NCBI GenBank assembly: GCA_041656115.1
Contig: JBBAED010000006.1
Span: forward strand, 1-64,000
Direction of reading: 5' to 3'
DNA length: 64,000 bases
Origin: Dehalococcoidales bacterium
GTDB taxonomy: Bacteria; Chloroflexota; Dehalococcoidia; Dehalococcoidales; UBA5627
This document shows, in pieces, positions 34,341-42,973 of this stretch. Each line of letters opens with the position of its first letter. The stretch's first letter is position 1. The notes under the pieces were generated by a model that worked only from the letters and a program-made list of their open reading frames with translations, made no database searches and was not told the DNA's origin. The position numbers and the translations under genes are program-made.

Positions 34341-35038
34341 CACTTATAGTAGCAAAATTTATATTGGTTGCGTTTATCGGGTATCTGTTAGGCTCTATAC
34401 CTTTCGGTGTGATTGTCGGTAAACGCAGAGCCAAAATAGATATCCGCAATTACGGCAGTGGTAAAATCGGCGGTACTAACGTTTTAAGGACCTTAGGCAG
34501 GAAGGCCTTTGTGCTTGTTGCAACCCTTGATATTGCCAAAGGTGCGCTGGCGGTATTTGTGGCCGGTTTAATTGTGGGAACCGATTCGATGGCAATCGGC
34601 GAATTTGGCTATCTTGGTGTGGTTTTTGCCCAAGCCTTAGCCGGTCTAGCGGCGGTAGTCGGTCATATTTGGCCTATTTTTGTTAAATTCAAGGGCGGCA
34701 GAGGGGTGGCAACTTTCCTGGGCGGATTGGTTGCCTTATGTCCGGCGGCCGGCCTTCTTGGCGGAGAAGCCCTTATTATAACCGCCGGAATCAGCGGCTA
34801 TGTTTCTTTGGGTTCGATCATCGGTGTGGTAAGCGCTTACGCCGTTCTTATTCCGCTCACAATAATTTACGGCTTTCCGATTGAATATTTGGCTTATGTT
34901 TTAATATGTACGCTGATTATAATTTTTATGCATCGTGATAATATCAAACGACTAATTTCCGGAAAGGAGCGGAAGCTGGGACAAAAGGCGGAACGCAATG
35001 ATCCCCAACCTCTCAGTAATTCCCTGAAGGACTGCTAA
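34337..35038 (+). CDS. plsY: Acyl-phosphate:glycerol-3-phosphate acyltransferase
   Basis: Integral membrane acyltransferase making lysophosphatidate from acyl-phosphate and glycerol-3-phosphate. The family motifs GSIPFGVIVGK, GSGKIGGTNVLRTLG and KFKGGRGVATFLG are present, with about six helices. 233 aa, with a short hydrophilic C-terminal tail. The start overlaps der (ATGA), and gpsA, which makes its substrate, follows directly. plsX is not in the window. Confidence 0.95.
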   Translation: MTLIVAKFILVAFIGYLLGSIPFGVIVGKRRAKIDIRNYGSGKIGGTNVLRTLGRKAFVLVATLDIAKGALAVFVAGLIVGTDSMAIGEFGYLGVVFAQALAGLAAVVGHIWPIFVKFKGGRGVATFLGGLVALCPAAGLLGGEALIITAGISGYVSLGSIIGVVSAYAVLIPLTIIYGFPIEYLAYVLICTLIIIFMHRDNIKRLISGKERKLGQKAERNDPQPLSNSLKDC

Positions 35039-35058
35039 AAATCCTTCAGTAATTGATT

Positions 35059-36126
35059 ATGCCGAAAGTTACAGTGGTGGGAACAACTGCCTGGGGGATT
35101 ACCCTTGGCACGGTGCTTGCCGGTAAGGGGATTGACGTAGCGTTATGGGCAAGGACTGAAGAAGAAGCGGAGCGCCTTCTTAAAAAGGGCCCCGATCCCA
35201 GACAGCTCCCCAATTTGGTATTCCCTCCGCAAATTACTATTACCGCTTCCCCCGAAAAGGCTTTATCGAATGCAGTCGCTGTGATGCTGGTTGTTCCCTC
35301 GCAAACAATGCGCCAAAATCTGCTTTCTGTAAAAAGCTGCATCAAAGATTCAATGCTTGTTATTAATGCTTCCAAAGGCTTGGAATACGGCTCCAATAAG
35401 CGTATGTCTCAGGTGATTGCGGAAGAACTGCCATCCGCTTGTCATCGTAATATTTGTGTTCTTTCAGGGCCTAATCTGCACAAAGAAATTCTTGCCGGGT
35501 TACCGGCTTCGGCGGTTGTTGCGGCAGAGGATGTTGCGGTTGCCAAAAAGGCGCAAAAACTGCTGACTTCACCGAATTTTGCCGTTTATACCAACAACGA
35601 CATTATTGGGGTGGAGCTGGGAGGCGCACTTAAGAATATTATTGCGCTTGGAGCCGGCATGGTTGATGGGTTAGGCTACGGGGATAATGCTAAGGCGGCT
35701 TTTATAACCAGGGGTTTAACCGAGATGGCGGCTTTTAGTATGGCATTAGGCGCTAATCCTCTTACGCTTTCCGGCTTATCGGGGTTGGGGGATGTAATTG
35801 CCACCTGTGCCAGCTCTCTGAGCCGTAACCATTACGTTGGCGTAGAGCTGACTAAAGGGCGTAAGCTTTCTGAGATTACTTCGACAATGGCAGGAATTGC
35901 GGAAGGGGTTGCTACAACCGCCGCCGTTAATGATATGGCCAAGAAATTAAATATCGAGATGCCGATTGCCGAGAAGATGTATCAGGTAATGTACAATGAT
36001 GCCGAAGTGAAGCAAGTTATCGGCGATCTTCTTGGAGGAAAGGGCAGGCATGAACTTTCCGGCAGGCGTTGGGATTTCAAGAGATTTTTCAGACGCCCCA
36101 AGAAAACCAACGGCAACAGTGTCTAG
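35059..36126 (+). CDS. gpsA: Glycerol-3-phosphate dehydrogenase [NAD(P)+]
   Basis: Reduces dihydroxyacetone phosphate to glycerol-3-phosphate for phospholipid synthesis, supplying adjacent plsY. Conserved parts are SKGLE, SGPNLHKEI, the catalytic lysine region GVELGGALKNIIALGAG.DGL and GLSGLGD. The N-terminal nucleotide loop reads GTTAWG where most GpsA proteins have GxGxxG. The ATG at 35059 (355 aa) is preferred over a TTG two codons upstream; no ribosome-binding site is obvious. Repeat cluster 4 follows. Confidence 0.94.
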   Translation: MPKVTVVGTTAWGITLGTVLAGKGIDVALWARTEEEAERLLKKGPDPRQLPNLVFPPQITITASPEKALSNAVAVMLVVPSQTMRQNLLSVKSCIKDSMLVINASKGLEYGSNKRMSQVIAEELPSACHRNICVLSGPNLHKEILAGLPASAVVAAEDVAVAKKAQKLLTSPNFAVYTNNDIIGVELGGALKNIIALGAGMVDGLGYGDNAKAAFITRGLTEMAAFSMALGANPLTLSGLSGLGDVIATCASSLSRNHYVGVELTKGRKLSEITSTMAGIAEGVATTAAVNDMAKKLNIEMPIAEKMYQVMYNDAEVKQVIGDLLGGKGRHELSGRRWDFKRFFRRPKKTNGNSV

Positions 36127-36171
36127 CGATTGCTGTCGGATTGCAGTTTTTTCTCGCCTTATTTGTAATGC

Positions 36172-36597
36172 CTCTCTATGAGTTCAGGATGATATTTTAA
36201 TTTGTCATTCTGAGCTTGTCGAAGAATCTGGGGGTTGGCGGATAGTGCAGTGTTCGGCTGCTCTTTAAACAGTGGGACAATGCCTCTTTCGTGATTCCGA
36301 GGCGACCTCATAGATTGTATTTCCCGTCCTCTTAGATCCTTCATTTCATTCAGGATGACAAAAAGGGGAAAGCGAGATGACAAGGGGGGTAACTCTTCAG
36401 CCGTTCGTGGTGAGCTTGTCGAACCATAACGGCGAACGAATAGTAATCCTCGTTTTCTTCCCGTTCGTAGTACCCTTTGACGGGCTCAGGGCGAACGAGA
36501 GAAACGTCTTTGCGAGGAGGGAGCCGTTAGGCGAGTGACGTGGCAATCTCCAAGGAATTTTATTTGTATGGGATTGCTTCGCTGTGCTCGCAAAAAC
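36172..36597. repeat. Palindromic repeat cluster 4 (A, B, C composite)
   Basis: A stub of A (about 36180-36192) precedes a complete A (36203-36360), a spacer, B (36401-36497) and C (36506-36597). The block 36203-36597 is collinear with 29808-30200 of cluster 3 in the same orientation. It occupies the space between the convergent 3' ends of gpsA and dnaJ, ending 8 bp before the dnaJ stop codon. Confidence 0.85.
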
Positions 36598-36605
36598 GGA
36601 GAGAG

Positions 36606-37682
36606 TTACTTCTTTTCACTTTCCGTAAAACTTTTCTCGAGTTCTTCAAACAGTTTCCGTTGTTGTTTGGTCAGTTTTTCGGGTGTTTTAATAAATAACC
36701 TTACCAACTGGTCGCCTTTGGAATTACGCCGCAGGTAGGGGATTCCTTTACCTTTAAGCGTAAATACCTTACCGTGTTGACTGCCGGCCGGTATTTTCAG
36801 CTTTTCATCGCCGTACAGCGTCGGTATGTCAACCTCGGTTCCGAGGGCTGCCTGTGCAACATTAACAGATAAGTCGTAAATAACATTGGTATCTTCGCGG
36901 GCAAAGAACCGGTGCGGCTTAACATCAACGGCAACATAAAGGTCTCCGGGCGGAGCCCCTTTATCGCCGACATCGCCTTGACCGTTTAACTTTAAATTGG
37001 TGCCATGATCGATTCCGGCCGGAATCTTTAACTTCATTGTATGTTCTTTTCTTTCCTTGCCGGAGCCCTTACATTTGGGGCACGGGTCGGTAATAACACT
37101 GCCCTCGCCGTTACATTTGGGGCAAGTCGTAATGTTGGTAAACTGCCCGAAGAAGCTTTGCTGGACACGTTTAACCTTTCCGCTTCCGTTACAATCGGTA
37201 CAGCGAGCAGTTTCGCTTCCCGGTTTAGAACCGCTGCCGCTGCAATTTGAGCACTGTTCCAAACGGCTTATTTTAATGTCGGCATCACAGCCAAGAGCGG
37301 CTTCTTCAAAAGAAACGGTAATTTTCTGTTGCAGGTCGGCGCCGCGTCTGGCGCTTCTGCGCCCACCTCCGCCGCCAAAAGCATCAAAAAAGTCCTCAAA
37401 AATACTGCCGAATCCGCCTCCGAATCCGAAATCTCCGAATCCCTGTCCGAACGTTCCGTCAACACCGGAATGCCCGAAACGGTCATAGGCGGCGCGTTTT
37501 TCATCATCCGAAAGAACGCTGTAGGCTTCGTTGATTTCTTTAAACTGCGCCTCTGAGTTATCCCCTTGGTTATGGTCGGGGTGATACTGAAAGGCTAATT
37601 TTCGAAAAGCTTTTTTTATTTCATCGGCGTTAGCATTTTTGTTAACCCCGAGAACCTCGTAGTAATCTTTTTTTGATGCCAT
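36606..37682 (-). CDS. dnaJ: Chaperone protein DnaJ
   Basis: Type I J-domain co-chaperone that stimulates DnaK ATP hydrolysis and binds unfolded protein. J domain with HPD (about residues 34-36), a Gly/Phe-rich linker (about 75-110), four CxxCxGxG zinc repeats (CSNCSGSG, CTDCNGSG, CPKCNGEG, CPKCKGSG) and C-terminal substrate-binding barrels. 358 aa, complete. It is separated from dnaK by about 200 bp including a strong terminator, so it probably has its own promoter. Confidence 0.97.
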   Translation of the reverse strand: MASKKDYYEVLGVNKNANADEIKKAFRKLAFQYHPDHNQGDNSEAQFKEINEAYSVLSDDEKRAAYDRFGHSGVDGTFGQGFGDFGFGGGFGSIFEDFFDAFGGGGGRRSARRGADLQQKITVSFEEAALGCDADIKISRLEQCSNCSGSGSKPGSETARCTDCNGSGKVKRVQQSFFGQFTNITTCPKCNGEGSVITDPCPKCKGSGKERKEHTMKLKIPAGIDHGTNLKLNGQGDVGDKGAPPGDLYVAVDVKPHRFFAREDTNVIYDLSVNVAQAALGTEVDIPTLYGDEKLKIPAGSQHGKVFTLKGKGIPYLRRNSKGDQLVRLFIKTPEKLTKQQRKLFEELEKSFTESEKK

Positions 37683-37817
37683 AATTTATTGGTTTCCGTC
37701 CTCTTGTTTGCTTAGTTGCATTTTGTTTGCTTTAAAATAAGAAGTGTTTCTTTTTAGGTCAATCCGATAATTATATACCATTAAGGCCCTGATACTCCAG
37801 CAAACACGTTGCATTTT

Positions 37818-37867
37818 AAAAAAAGAGGAGCGGAACGTTTTATAAAATCACAGTTCCGCCCCCCTTT
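37818..37867 (-). terminator. Strong intrinsic terminator after dnaK
   Basis: Minus strand: GGGGGGCGGAAC pairs with GTTCCGCTCCTC (12 bp with G-U pairs) around a 15-nt AT-rich loop, then seven T. It should end most hrcA-grpE-dnaK transcripts before dnaJ. Confidence 0.85.
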
Positions 37868-37881
37868 GAGTTTGAGGTTAA

Positions 37882-39798
37882 TTATACCTCGCGGAATTCT
37901 CCTTCTACCGTGCCCTCGTCATCCTTTTTGGAATCGTCTTCCGCATCTGCGGATTCGGCGCCCGGTTCGGATTGTCCGTCTTGTTGTCCGTACACAGCGG
38001 CTCCCGCTTTTTGCATAATCTCGGAAAGCTCCTGTGTTTTCGCTTTAATGTCGTCCGTATCGGAACCCTGGAGCGCCGAACGTAACGTGGCTATCTTTTC
38101 TTCAATTTCTTTCCTGGTATCTTCAGGAATCTTATCCTTATTATCGTTTAACATCTTTTCGGCACTGTAAGCCATATTGTCGCCGGTATTTTTAGCCTCT
38201 ACTTCTTCTTTCTTCTTGACGTCTTCGGCGGCATGGGCTTCAGCATCGCGCTGCATCTTTTCAATATCTTCTTTACTGAGTCCGCTTGAAGCGGTAATCG
38301 TAATCTTCTGCTCCTTACCGGTGCCCTTATCTTTGGCCTTAACGCTAAGAATGCCGTTAGCATCAATATCGAAACTAACCTCAACCTGCGGGATGCCGCG
38401 CGGGGCAGGGAGGATTCCGTCTAACATAAAGCGGCCCAAAGTTCGGTTATCGTTGGCCATGGGACGCTCGCCCTGTAAAACGTGAATTTCAACGCTGGGC
38501 TGGTTATCCGCCGCGGTACTAAAGACCTGCGTTTTGGAGGTCGGGATGGTAGTATTGCGATTAATTAACGGTGTCGCAACTCCGCCCAGGGTTTCAATGC
38601 CTAAAGTCAGCGGGGTAACATCTAACAGCAATACGTCTTTAACTTCACCCTTTAGCACGCCGGCTTGAATAGCGGCGCCGATAGCAACCACTTCATCGGG
38701 GTTTACGCCTTTATTGGGTTCTTTCCCGAAGAATTGTTTAACTTTTTCCTGTACCAGTGGCATTCTGGTCTGCCCTCCGACAAGTACAACCTCATCTATC
38801 TGTGCAGGTTTCTTATCAGCATCCGCAAGCGCCTGTTTACAAGGTATTAATGTTTTTTCAACCAGGTCCATTACCAACTGCTCAAGTTTGGCTCTGGTCA
38901 TTGTTATATTTAAGTGCTTCGGCCCGCTGGAATCAGCTGTAATAAACGGGAGGTTAACTTCCGCGCTTTGGACGCTTGAAAGTTCTATCTTTACCTTTTC
39001 GGCGGCTTCCTTCAAACGCTGTAGGGCAGTCTTATCGCCGGATAGGTCAATGCCTTGATCCTTTTTAAACTCGTCAATTAACCAATCTATAATCCTTTGG
39101 TCAAAGTCGTCACCGCCAAGATGTGTATCGCCGTTGGTGGATTTAACCTGGAAAGTACCGTCTCCGATTTCAAGTATTGAAACGTCGAAAGTACCGCCGC
39201 CGAGGTCATAAACGGCGATGGTTTCATCTTTTTTCTTGTCCAAACCGTATGCCAATGATGCGGCGGTCGGTTCGTTAATAATTCTTAAAACATTAAGACC
39301 CGCAATTTTACCGGCATCTTTGGTGGCTTGCCTTTGGGCATCGTTAAAGTAAGCCGGTACGGTAATAACCGCATCGGTAACCTTTTCACCTAAGTAGGCT
39401 TCGGCGTCCGCTTTAAGTTTTTGCAAAATCATCGCGGAAATTTCGGGCGGAGTGTAATCCTGTCCACCCATTGCTACTTTTACTTCGTCGTTAGCGCCTT
39501 TGGAAACCTTATAGGTTTTTCTTTTGGCGTCTTCTTCCACCGTAAGTTCGCGTCCTGCCGGTTCGTTCCACTTGCGCCCCATAAAACGTTTAATACTGTA
39601 GAGGGTGTTTCCCGGATTTATGATTGCCTGACGCTTCGCAATTTGTCCGACTAATCTCTCACCGGTTTTGCTGACTGCGACAAAAGAAGGGACGGTATTG
39701 CCTCCTTCCGACGAAGGAATGACTACCGGCTCTCCGCCTTGCATCACAGCCACTTCACTAAAAGTGGTTCCCAGATCGATTCCTATAGCCTTTGCCAT
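37882..39798 (-). CDS. dnaK: Chaperone protein DnaK (Hsp70)
   Basis: Hsp70 ATPase. Nucleotide-binding domain motifs: GIDLGTTFSEVAV (phosphate 1), AVYDLGGGTFDVSILE (phosphate 2), VVLVGGQTRMP (adenosine). The substrate-binding domain includes DVTPLTLGIET; a helical lid and an acidic C-terminal tail (DAEDDSKKDDEGTVEGE) follow. 638 aa. The usual NS in GTTNSxVAV is replaced by FSEVAV here. GGAGGAG precedes the ATG. Order hrcA-grpE-dnaK-dnaJ is the classical arrangement. Confidence 0.98.
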   Translation of the reverse strand: MAKAIGIDLGTTFSEVAVMQGGEPVVIPSSEGGNTVPSFVAVSKTGERLVGQIAKRQAIINPGNTLYSIKRFMGRKWNEPAGRELTVEEDAKRKTYKVSKGANDEVKVAMGGQDYTPPEISAMILQKLKADAEAYLGEKVTDAVITVPAYFNDAQRQATKDAGKIAGLNVLRIINEPTAASLAYGLDKKKDETIAVYDLGGGTFDVSILEIGDGTFQVKSTNGDTHLGGDDFDQRIIDWLIDEFKKDQGIDLSGDKTALQRLKEAAEKVKIELSSVQSAEVNLPFITADSSGPKHLNITMTRAKLEQLVMDLVEKTLIPCKQALADADKKPAQIDEVVLVGGQTRMPLVQEKVKQFFGKEPNKGVNPDEVVAIGAAIQAGVLKGEVKDVLLLDVTPLTLGIETLGGVATPLINRNTTIPTSKTQVFSTAADNQPSVEIHVLQGERPMANDNRTLGRFMLDGILPAPRGIPQVEVSFDIDANGILSVKAKDKGTGKEQKITITASSGLSKEDIEKMQRDAEAHAAEDVKKKEEVEAKNTGDNMAYSAEKMLNDNKDKIPEDTRKEIEEKIATLRSALQGSDTDDIKAKTQELSEIMQKAGAAVYGQQDGQSEPGAESADAEDDSKKDDEGTVEGEFREV

Positions 39799-39848
39799 GT
39801 TTTTTGATACTCCTCCTTAAAATAAGCTTAAAACTTTTACTTTTTAGA

Positions 39849-40370
39849 TTACTTTTCACCGTTCCCGACTGTTACCATAGCCGGTCGGATTACTCTGTCG
39901 TATAATTTATAACCCTTTTGCAATTCATTAATTATAATTCCGTCTTCGCCGTTAACGTGCAGAGCGGCTTCATGCAGTTTGGGATCAAAAGCCTCTCCCT
40001 CGGTCTTAACTGCTTTAACCCCTTGGCTCTCTAAGGCGCTGTTAAACTTGCGTTCTATTAATTTTATTCCTTCTACCCAGGGTAAATTTTTTGCATCTTC
40101 CGGAACAGAACCTAAAGCCCTTTGCAAATCATCAAGCACCGGAAGAATCGCTGCCAGAAGTATTGAGTTGCCGAATTTAATTGTTTCTTCCTTCTCTTGT
40201 TCCGCACGCCTTTTGTAATTAATAAAGTCGGCCTGCGTTCGCTTCCAGTTTTCCAGATAGGTCTCGGCTTCGTTTTTCTCGTTTTGTTGAGGGTTGTCGC
40301 CGGCTGTTTCTTTCTGCATATTTTCTAAATCTTGATCCTCTGTTTTTTCACTCTGGTTTTCTTTTTTCAT
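39849..40370 (-). CDS. grpE: Nucleotide exchange factor GrpE
   Basis: Releases ADP from DnaK. An acidic, disordered N-terminus (first about 40 residues) precedes a long dimerisation coiled coil containing ENWKRTQADFINYKRR. The C-terminal beta domain shows G.DNL-like LDDLQRAL, GIKLIERKF and VIRPAMVTVG. 173 aa, complete. It lies between hrcA (20 nt) and dnaK (50 nt) in one operon. Confidence 0.95.
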   Translation of the reverse strand: MKKENQSEKTEDQDLENMQKETAGDNPQQNEKNEAETYLENWKRTQADFINYKRRAEQEKEETIKFGNSILLAAILPVLDDLQRALGSVPEDAKNLPWVEGIKLIERKFNSALESQGVKAVKTEGEAFDPKLHEAALHVNGEDGIIINELQKGYKLYDRVIRPAMVTVGNGEK

Positions 40371-40390
40371 AATTTAATATACTCCGGACG

Positions 40391-41440
40391 TCAATTGTTT
40401 TTGGGGTCCTCCTTATTATTTTGAGTTTCCCCGCCGTACAGGTCGGATATAAGTTTACTCATCATTGACGACATAAAATTAATAACCGCAATAGTTCTGC
40501 CGTAGTGCATACGCGTCGGCCCAACCACCCCGATAGTCCCGGTTGCTTCATCCGGTATCCCGTAACGGCTAAGGACAACGCTGAAGTTTTGAATTGATTC
40601 AGCCCTGTTCTCTTTTCCGATAATAACTTGTACTCCGCGCTCGTTAGGCTGATTTTCAAGCATTGCTTCCATTAATTTGCGCTGTTCCACCAGTCCAATT
40701 AGATTAGATATGCGGCTTCCCGTGTTGAATTCGGGCTGGTTCATCAGATAGTAGAGCCCATCGATGTATGAATCATCGTTACTGCGCTCGTCCTCCGTTT
40801 GCATCAATTTAATGATACAATCGGTCACCTTTAGTTCATCGGGCGATAACCCGATGCGCTTTTTGGCTATCTGCAAGGCGGACAATCCGGCGTATTTTTT
40901 AACCGCTTCATCTGCCATGTTTCTGAGTTTTTCATGGGTAACCGGCTGTTCAAAGTTAATCAGCTGTTGCCTTACAACGGCTCCTCTGAGCACCAATACC
41001 GCAAGCGCCAAGTGGTCCTGCAATGAAACCAGTTCCATATGCCTAAAACGGCAGGACGGCGGTTTAGGGGTTGTCATTACGGCAATATTTTGAACTTGCT
41101 GTGCCAGTAAAGTTACCGCTAACGCAAGCCACTGCTCAATACTTTCTTCAACCTGATGGAACATATGACTTATCAGGCGTTGTTCTTCCAGTGGTAAATC
41201 GACATAGCTTAAGTTTTCAACATAAAAGCGATACCCCTTATCAGAGGGGATACTGCCGGCGGCATGGTGCGGCCGAATTATGTATCCGGCATCCTCCAAA
41301 GTAACCATTTCGTTGCGGATGGTTGCCGAGCTGACGTTCAATCCGCAATCGGTAACGACGCTTGCCGATGATACCGGCATCGCTCGAGATATGTATTGTC
41401 TGGTGATGGATCTTAATATTGCCGCCGTTCTATTGTCCAA
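40391..41440 (-). CDS. hrcA: Heat-inducible transcription repressor HrcA
   Basis: Repressor of the dnaK/groE heat-shock genes in many bacteria. Winged-helix N-terminus (ILRSITRQYISRAMPVSSASV, SSATIRNEMVTLEDAGYI), then the GAF-like and insertion domains ending GVVGPTRMHYGRTIAVINFMSSMMS. The TTG at 41440 is preferred (349 aa): ACGGAGG lies 8 nt upstream and the N-terminus then matches the family. A TTG at 41461 would sit before that site. A promoter with an overlapping inverted repeat precedes it. Confidence 0.94.
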   Translation of the reverse strand: MDNRTAAILRSITRQYISRAMPVSSASVVTDCGLNVSSATIRNEMVTLEDAGYIIRPHHAAGSIPSDKGYRFYVENLSYVDLPLEEQRLISHMFHQVEESIEQWLALAVTLLAQQVQNIAVMTTPKPPSCRFRHMELVSLQDHLALAVLVLRGAVVRQQLINFEQPVTHEKLRNMADEAVKKYAGLSALQIAKKRIGLSPDELKVTDCIIKLMQTEDERSNDDSYIDGLYYLMNQPEFNTGSRISNLIGLVEQRKLMEAMLENQPNERGVQVIIGKENRAESIQNFSVVLSRYGIPDEATGTIGVVGPTRMHYGRTIAVINFMSSMMSKLISDLYGGETQNNKEDPKNN

Positions 41441-41475
41441 TCCCTTAACCTCCGTTAGCAATCAGGCCATTAGAT

Positions 41476-41520
41476 TGCTAAAGTAATCATAATTTAGCAT
41501 TTTAGAGGGGGATTTGTCAA
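41476..41520 (-). promoter_or_regulatory. hrcA operon promoter with overlapping inverted repeat
   Basis: Minus strand: perfect -35 TTGACA (41520-41515), an 18-bp spacer and a -10-like TAAATT. The 7-bp inverted repeat TGCTAAA-N10-TTTAGCA (41476-41499) covers the -10 region and lies 36 bp before the TTG start. This is not canonical CIRCE (TTAGCACTC-N9-GAGTGCTAA): the TTAGC half-sites face the other way. Confidence 0.5.
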
Positions 41521-41673
41521 GCGACTTTAACAATATTTTATAAACTTGATGATGCTTTTCTTTGCAGTCTCTTTTTTCAAACAAAAAATCGGTTGCCGCT
41601 AATTAATTTAACCTTTTTTATCCGATATGCTATGCTATATTAGTTATAAAAGCGGGTTTTACGCGGAGAATTA

Positions 41674-42045
41674 ATGAGAATCGGGTTTTTGGAAATAGGC
41701 ATAATACTTGCCGTTGTTATGGTTTTCTTTGGCATATCGCGCTTATCAAAGGCCGGCAGCGGTAATAATCAAAAATATGTAAGATACACCCCCGAAGAGG
41801 AAGCGTCTATTAGGGAGAGGCGGTTGGCGCTGATAGCGGCGCAAGAGGCCGAAGACGAAATCATTCGGAAGAAACGGCGTTCAAGTGCCAGGATGATTGG
41901 TTTGGTCCTTATAGGGTTGGGGATTCTGGCAATCTTTTATCTTCTTTTTATTATCAAGTGGGTCGCTACCAGTCCTTTATGGATATGGGGTGTTGTTGTT
42001 GTGTTTATCGGCGCTGTGATTGTATACTCGGCACGGGGTAAGTAA
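41674..42045 (+). CDS. Membrane protein with TatA-like N-terminus
   Basis: 123-aa protein. The first 25 residues (MRIGFLEIGIILAVVMVFFG followed by ISRLSKAG) resemble the TatA/Hcf106 membrane anchor plus FGxxRLPxLG hinge. A charged helix (residues 30-70) follows as in TatA. Then, unlike TatA, two further membrane helices occur at about 74-94 and 100-119. It could be a TatA-derived protein or a chance similarity. Monocistronic between hrcA and nadK. Confidence 0.65.
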   Translation: MRIGFLEIGIILAVVMVFFGISRLSKAGSGNNQKYVRYTPEEEASIRERRLALIAAQEAEDEIIRKKRRSSARMIGLVLIGLGILAIFYLLFIIKWVATSPLWIWGVVVVFIGAVIVYSARGK

Positions 42046-42144
42046 ACCTAGTTTCGGCCGCAGACGGCCACGCCGAGGTTACACTTTTTCTTTATTACGA
42101 ACAATTGATTATCAATATTATTTATATGTAAATAGGGTTGGCAG

Positions 42145-42969
42145 ATGAAAAGATTCGGGATTGTTTATCATCCGTTAAACGAAAATGCTCCGGCGCTTGC
42201 CGTTGAGATCGAATCGTTTCTGTTATCCAAGGGGGTTTCCACTTGGCTTTGTTCGTCATGGGAGGGAGATGCCCTTCAAGAAAATCTGCCGCTAATGGAT
42301 TTTGTTATTACGGTTGGCGGAGACGGCACAATCCTCAGAACCGCACAAGCTATTGTTCCGCATGCTATCCCGATTATCGGTGTTAACCTCGGAAAAATCG
42401 GTTATTTAACGGAAATAGAGCCTGATGAAGCACTGGAAAAAATAGCTTTAATACTGGACGGCGGCGGTCGAACGGACGAGAGGGCAATGTTGGAAGCCCG
42501 CCTTTTTGACGACCAAAATTGTGAAATCAGCTCATTTAAGATATTAAACGATGTTGTTGTTGCCCGCGGGGAGATTGCCCGGATTATAAACGTAACAGCC
42601 TATGTCGACGGCGAGATGCTCACAACTTACAGGTCTGACGGGGTTATTTGCGCTACCGCTACGGGGAGTACAGGCTATTCGATGGCAGCCGGCGGTCCGA
42701 TATTGCATCCTCAATCCTCGGATTACTTGTTGGTGCCGATTGTGGCGCATATGAGTTTTAATAAAATACTTATTATCTCCCCCGAATCGGTGGTTCGTTT
42801 GCGGCTATCGCCGATACACAAGGCCATTTTAAGCATTGACGGGCATATCGGTTTACCCGTTGAAGAAGGGTGGTCAATCGAAGTCAGCCACAGCAAGGTA
42901 AAAACGTGTTTTCATAGGATTAACCCCAAAGGGTTTTATGCCGGTTTGGAGCAGAAAATAAAGAGGTAA
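42145..42969 (+). CDS. nadK: NAD kinase
   Basis: Phosphorylates NAD to NADP. The GGDGT motif (residues 58-62) followed by ILRTA, the NDVVVARG motif and TPTGSTAYS-like ATGSTGYSMAAGG are intact in 274 aa. It heads a tight plus-strand run, with 4 nt to the GNAT gene and then NUDIX, and relates functionally to NadB/NadC elsewhere in the window. It would supply NADP for the predicted NADP(H) site of the fusion flavoprotein at 53-56 kb. Confidence 0.96.
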   Translation: MKRFGIVYHPLNENAPALAVEIESFLLSKGVSTWLCSSWEGDALQENLPLMDFVITVGGDGTILRTAQAIVPHAIPIIGVNLGKIGYLTEIEPDEALEKIALILDGGGRTDERAMLEARLFDDQNCEISSFKILNDVVVARGEIARIINVTAYVDGEMLTTYRSDGVICATATGSTGYSMAAGGPILHPQSSDYLLVPIVAHMSFNKILIISPESVVRLRLSPIHKAILSIDGHIGLPVEEGWSIEVSHSKVKTCFHRINPKGFYAGLEQKIKR

Positions 42970-42973
42970 ATAA

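Noticed and set aside
41476..41499. Canonical CIRCE element upstream of hrcA
   Set aside because: The half-sites are in the opposite order and the CTC/GAG parts are missing, so it is reported as a different inverted repeat.
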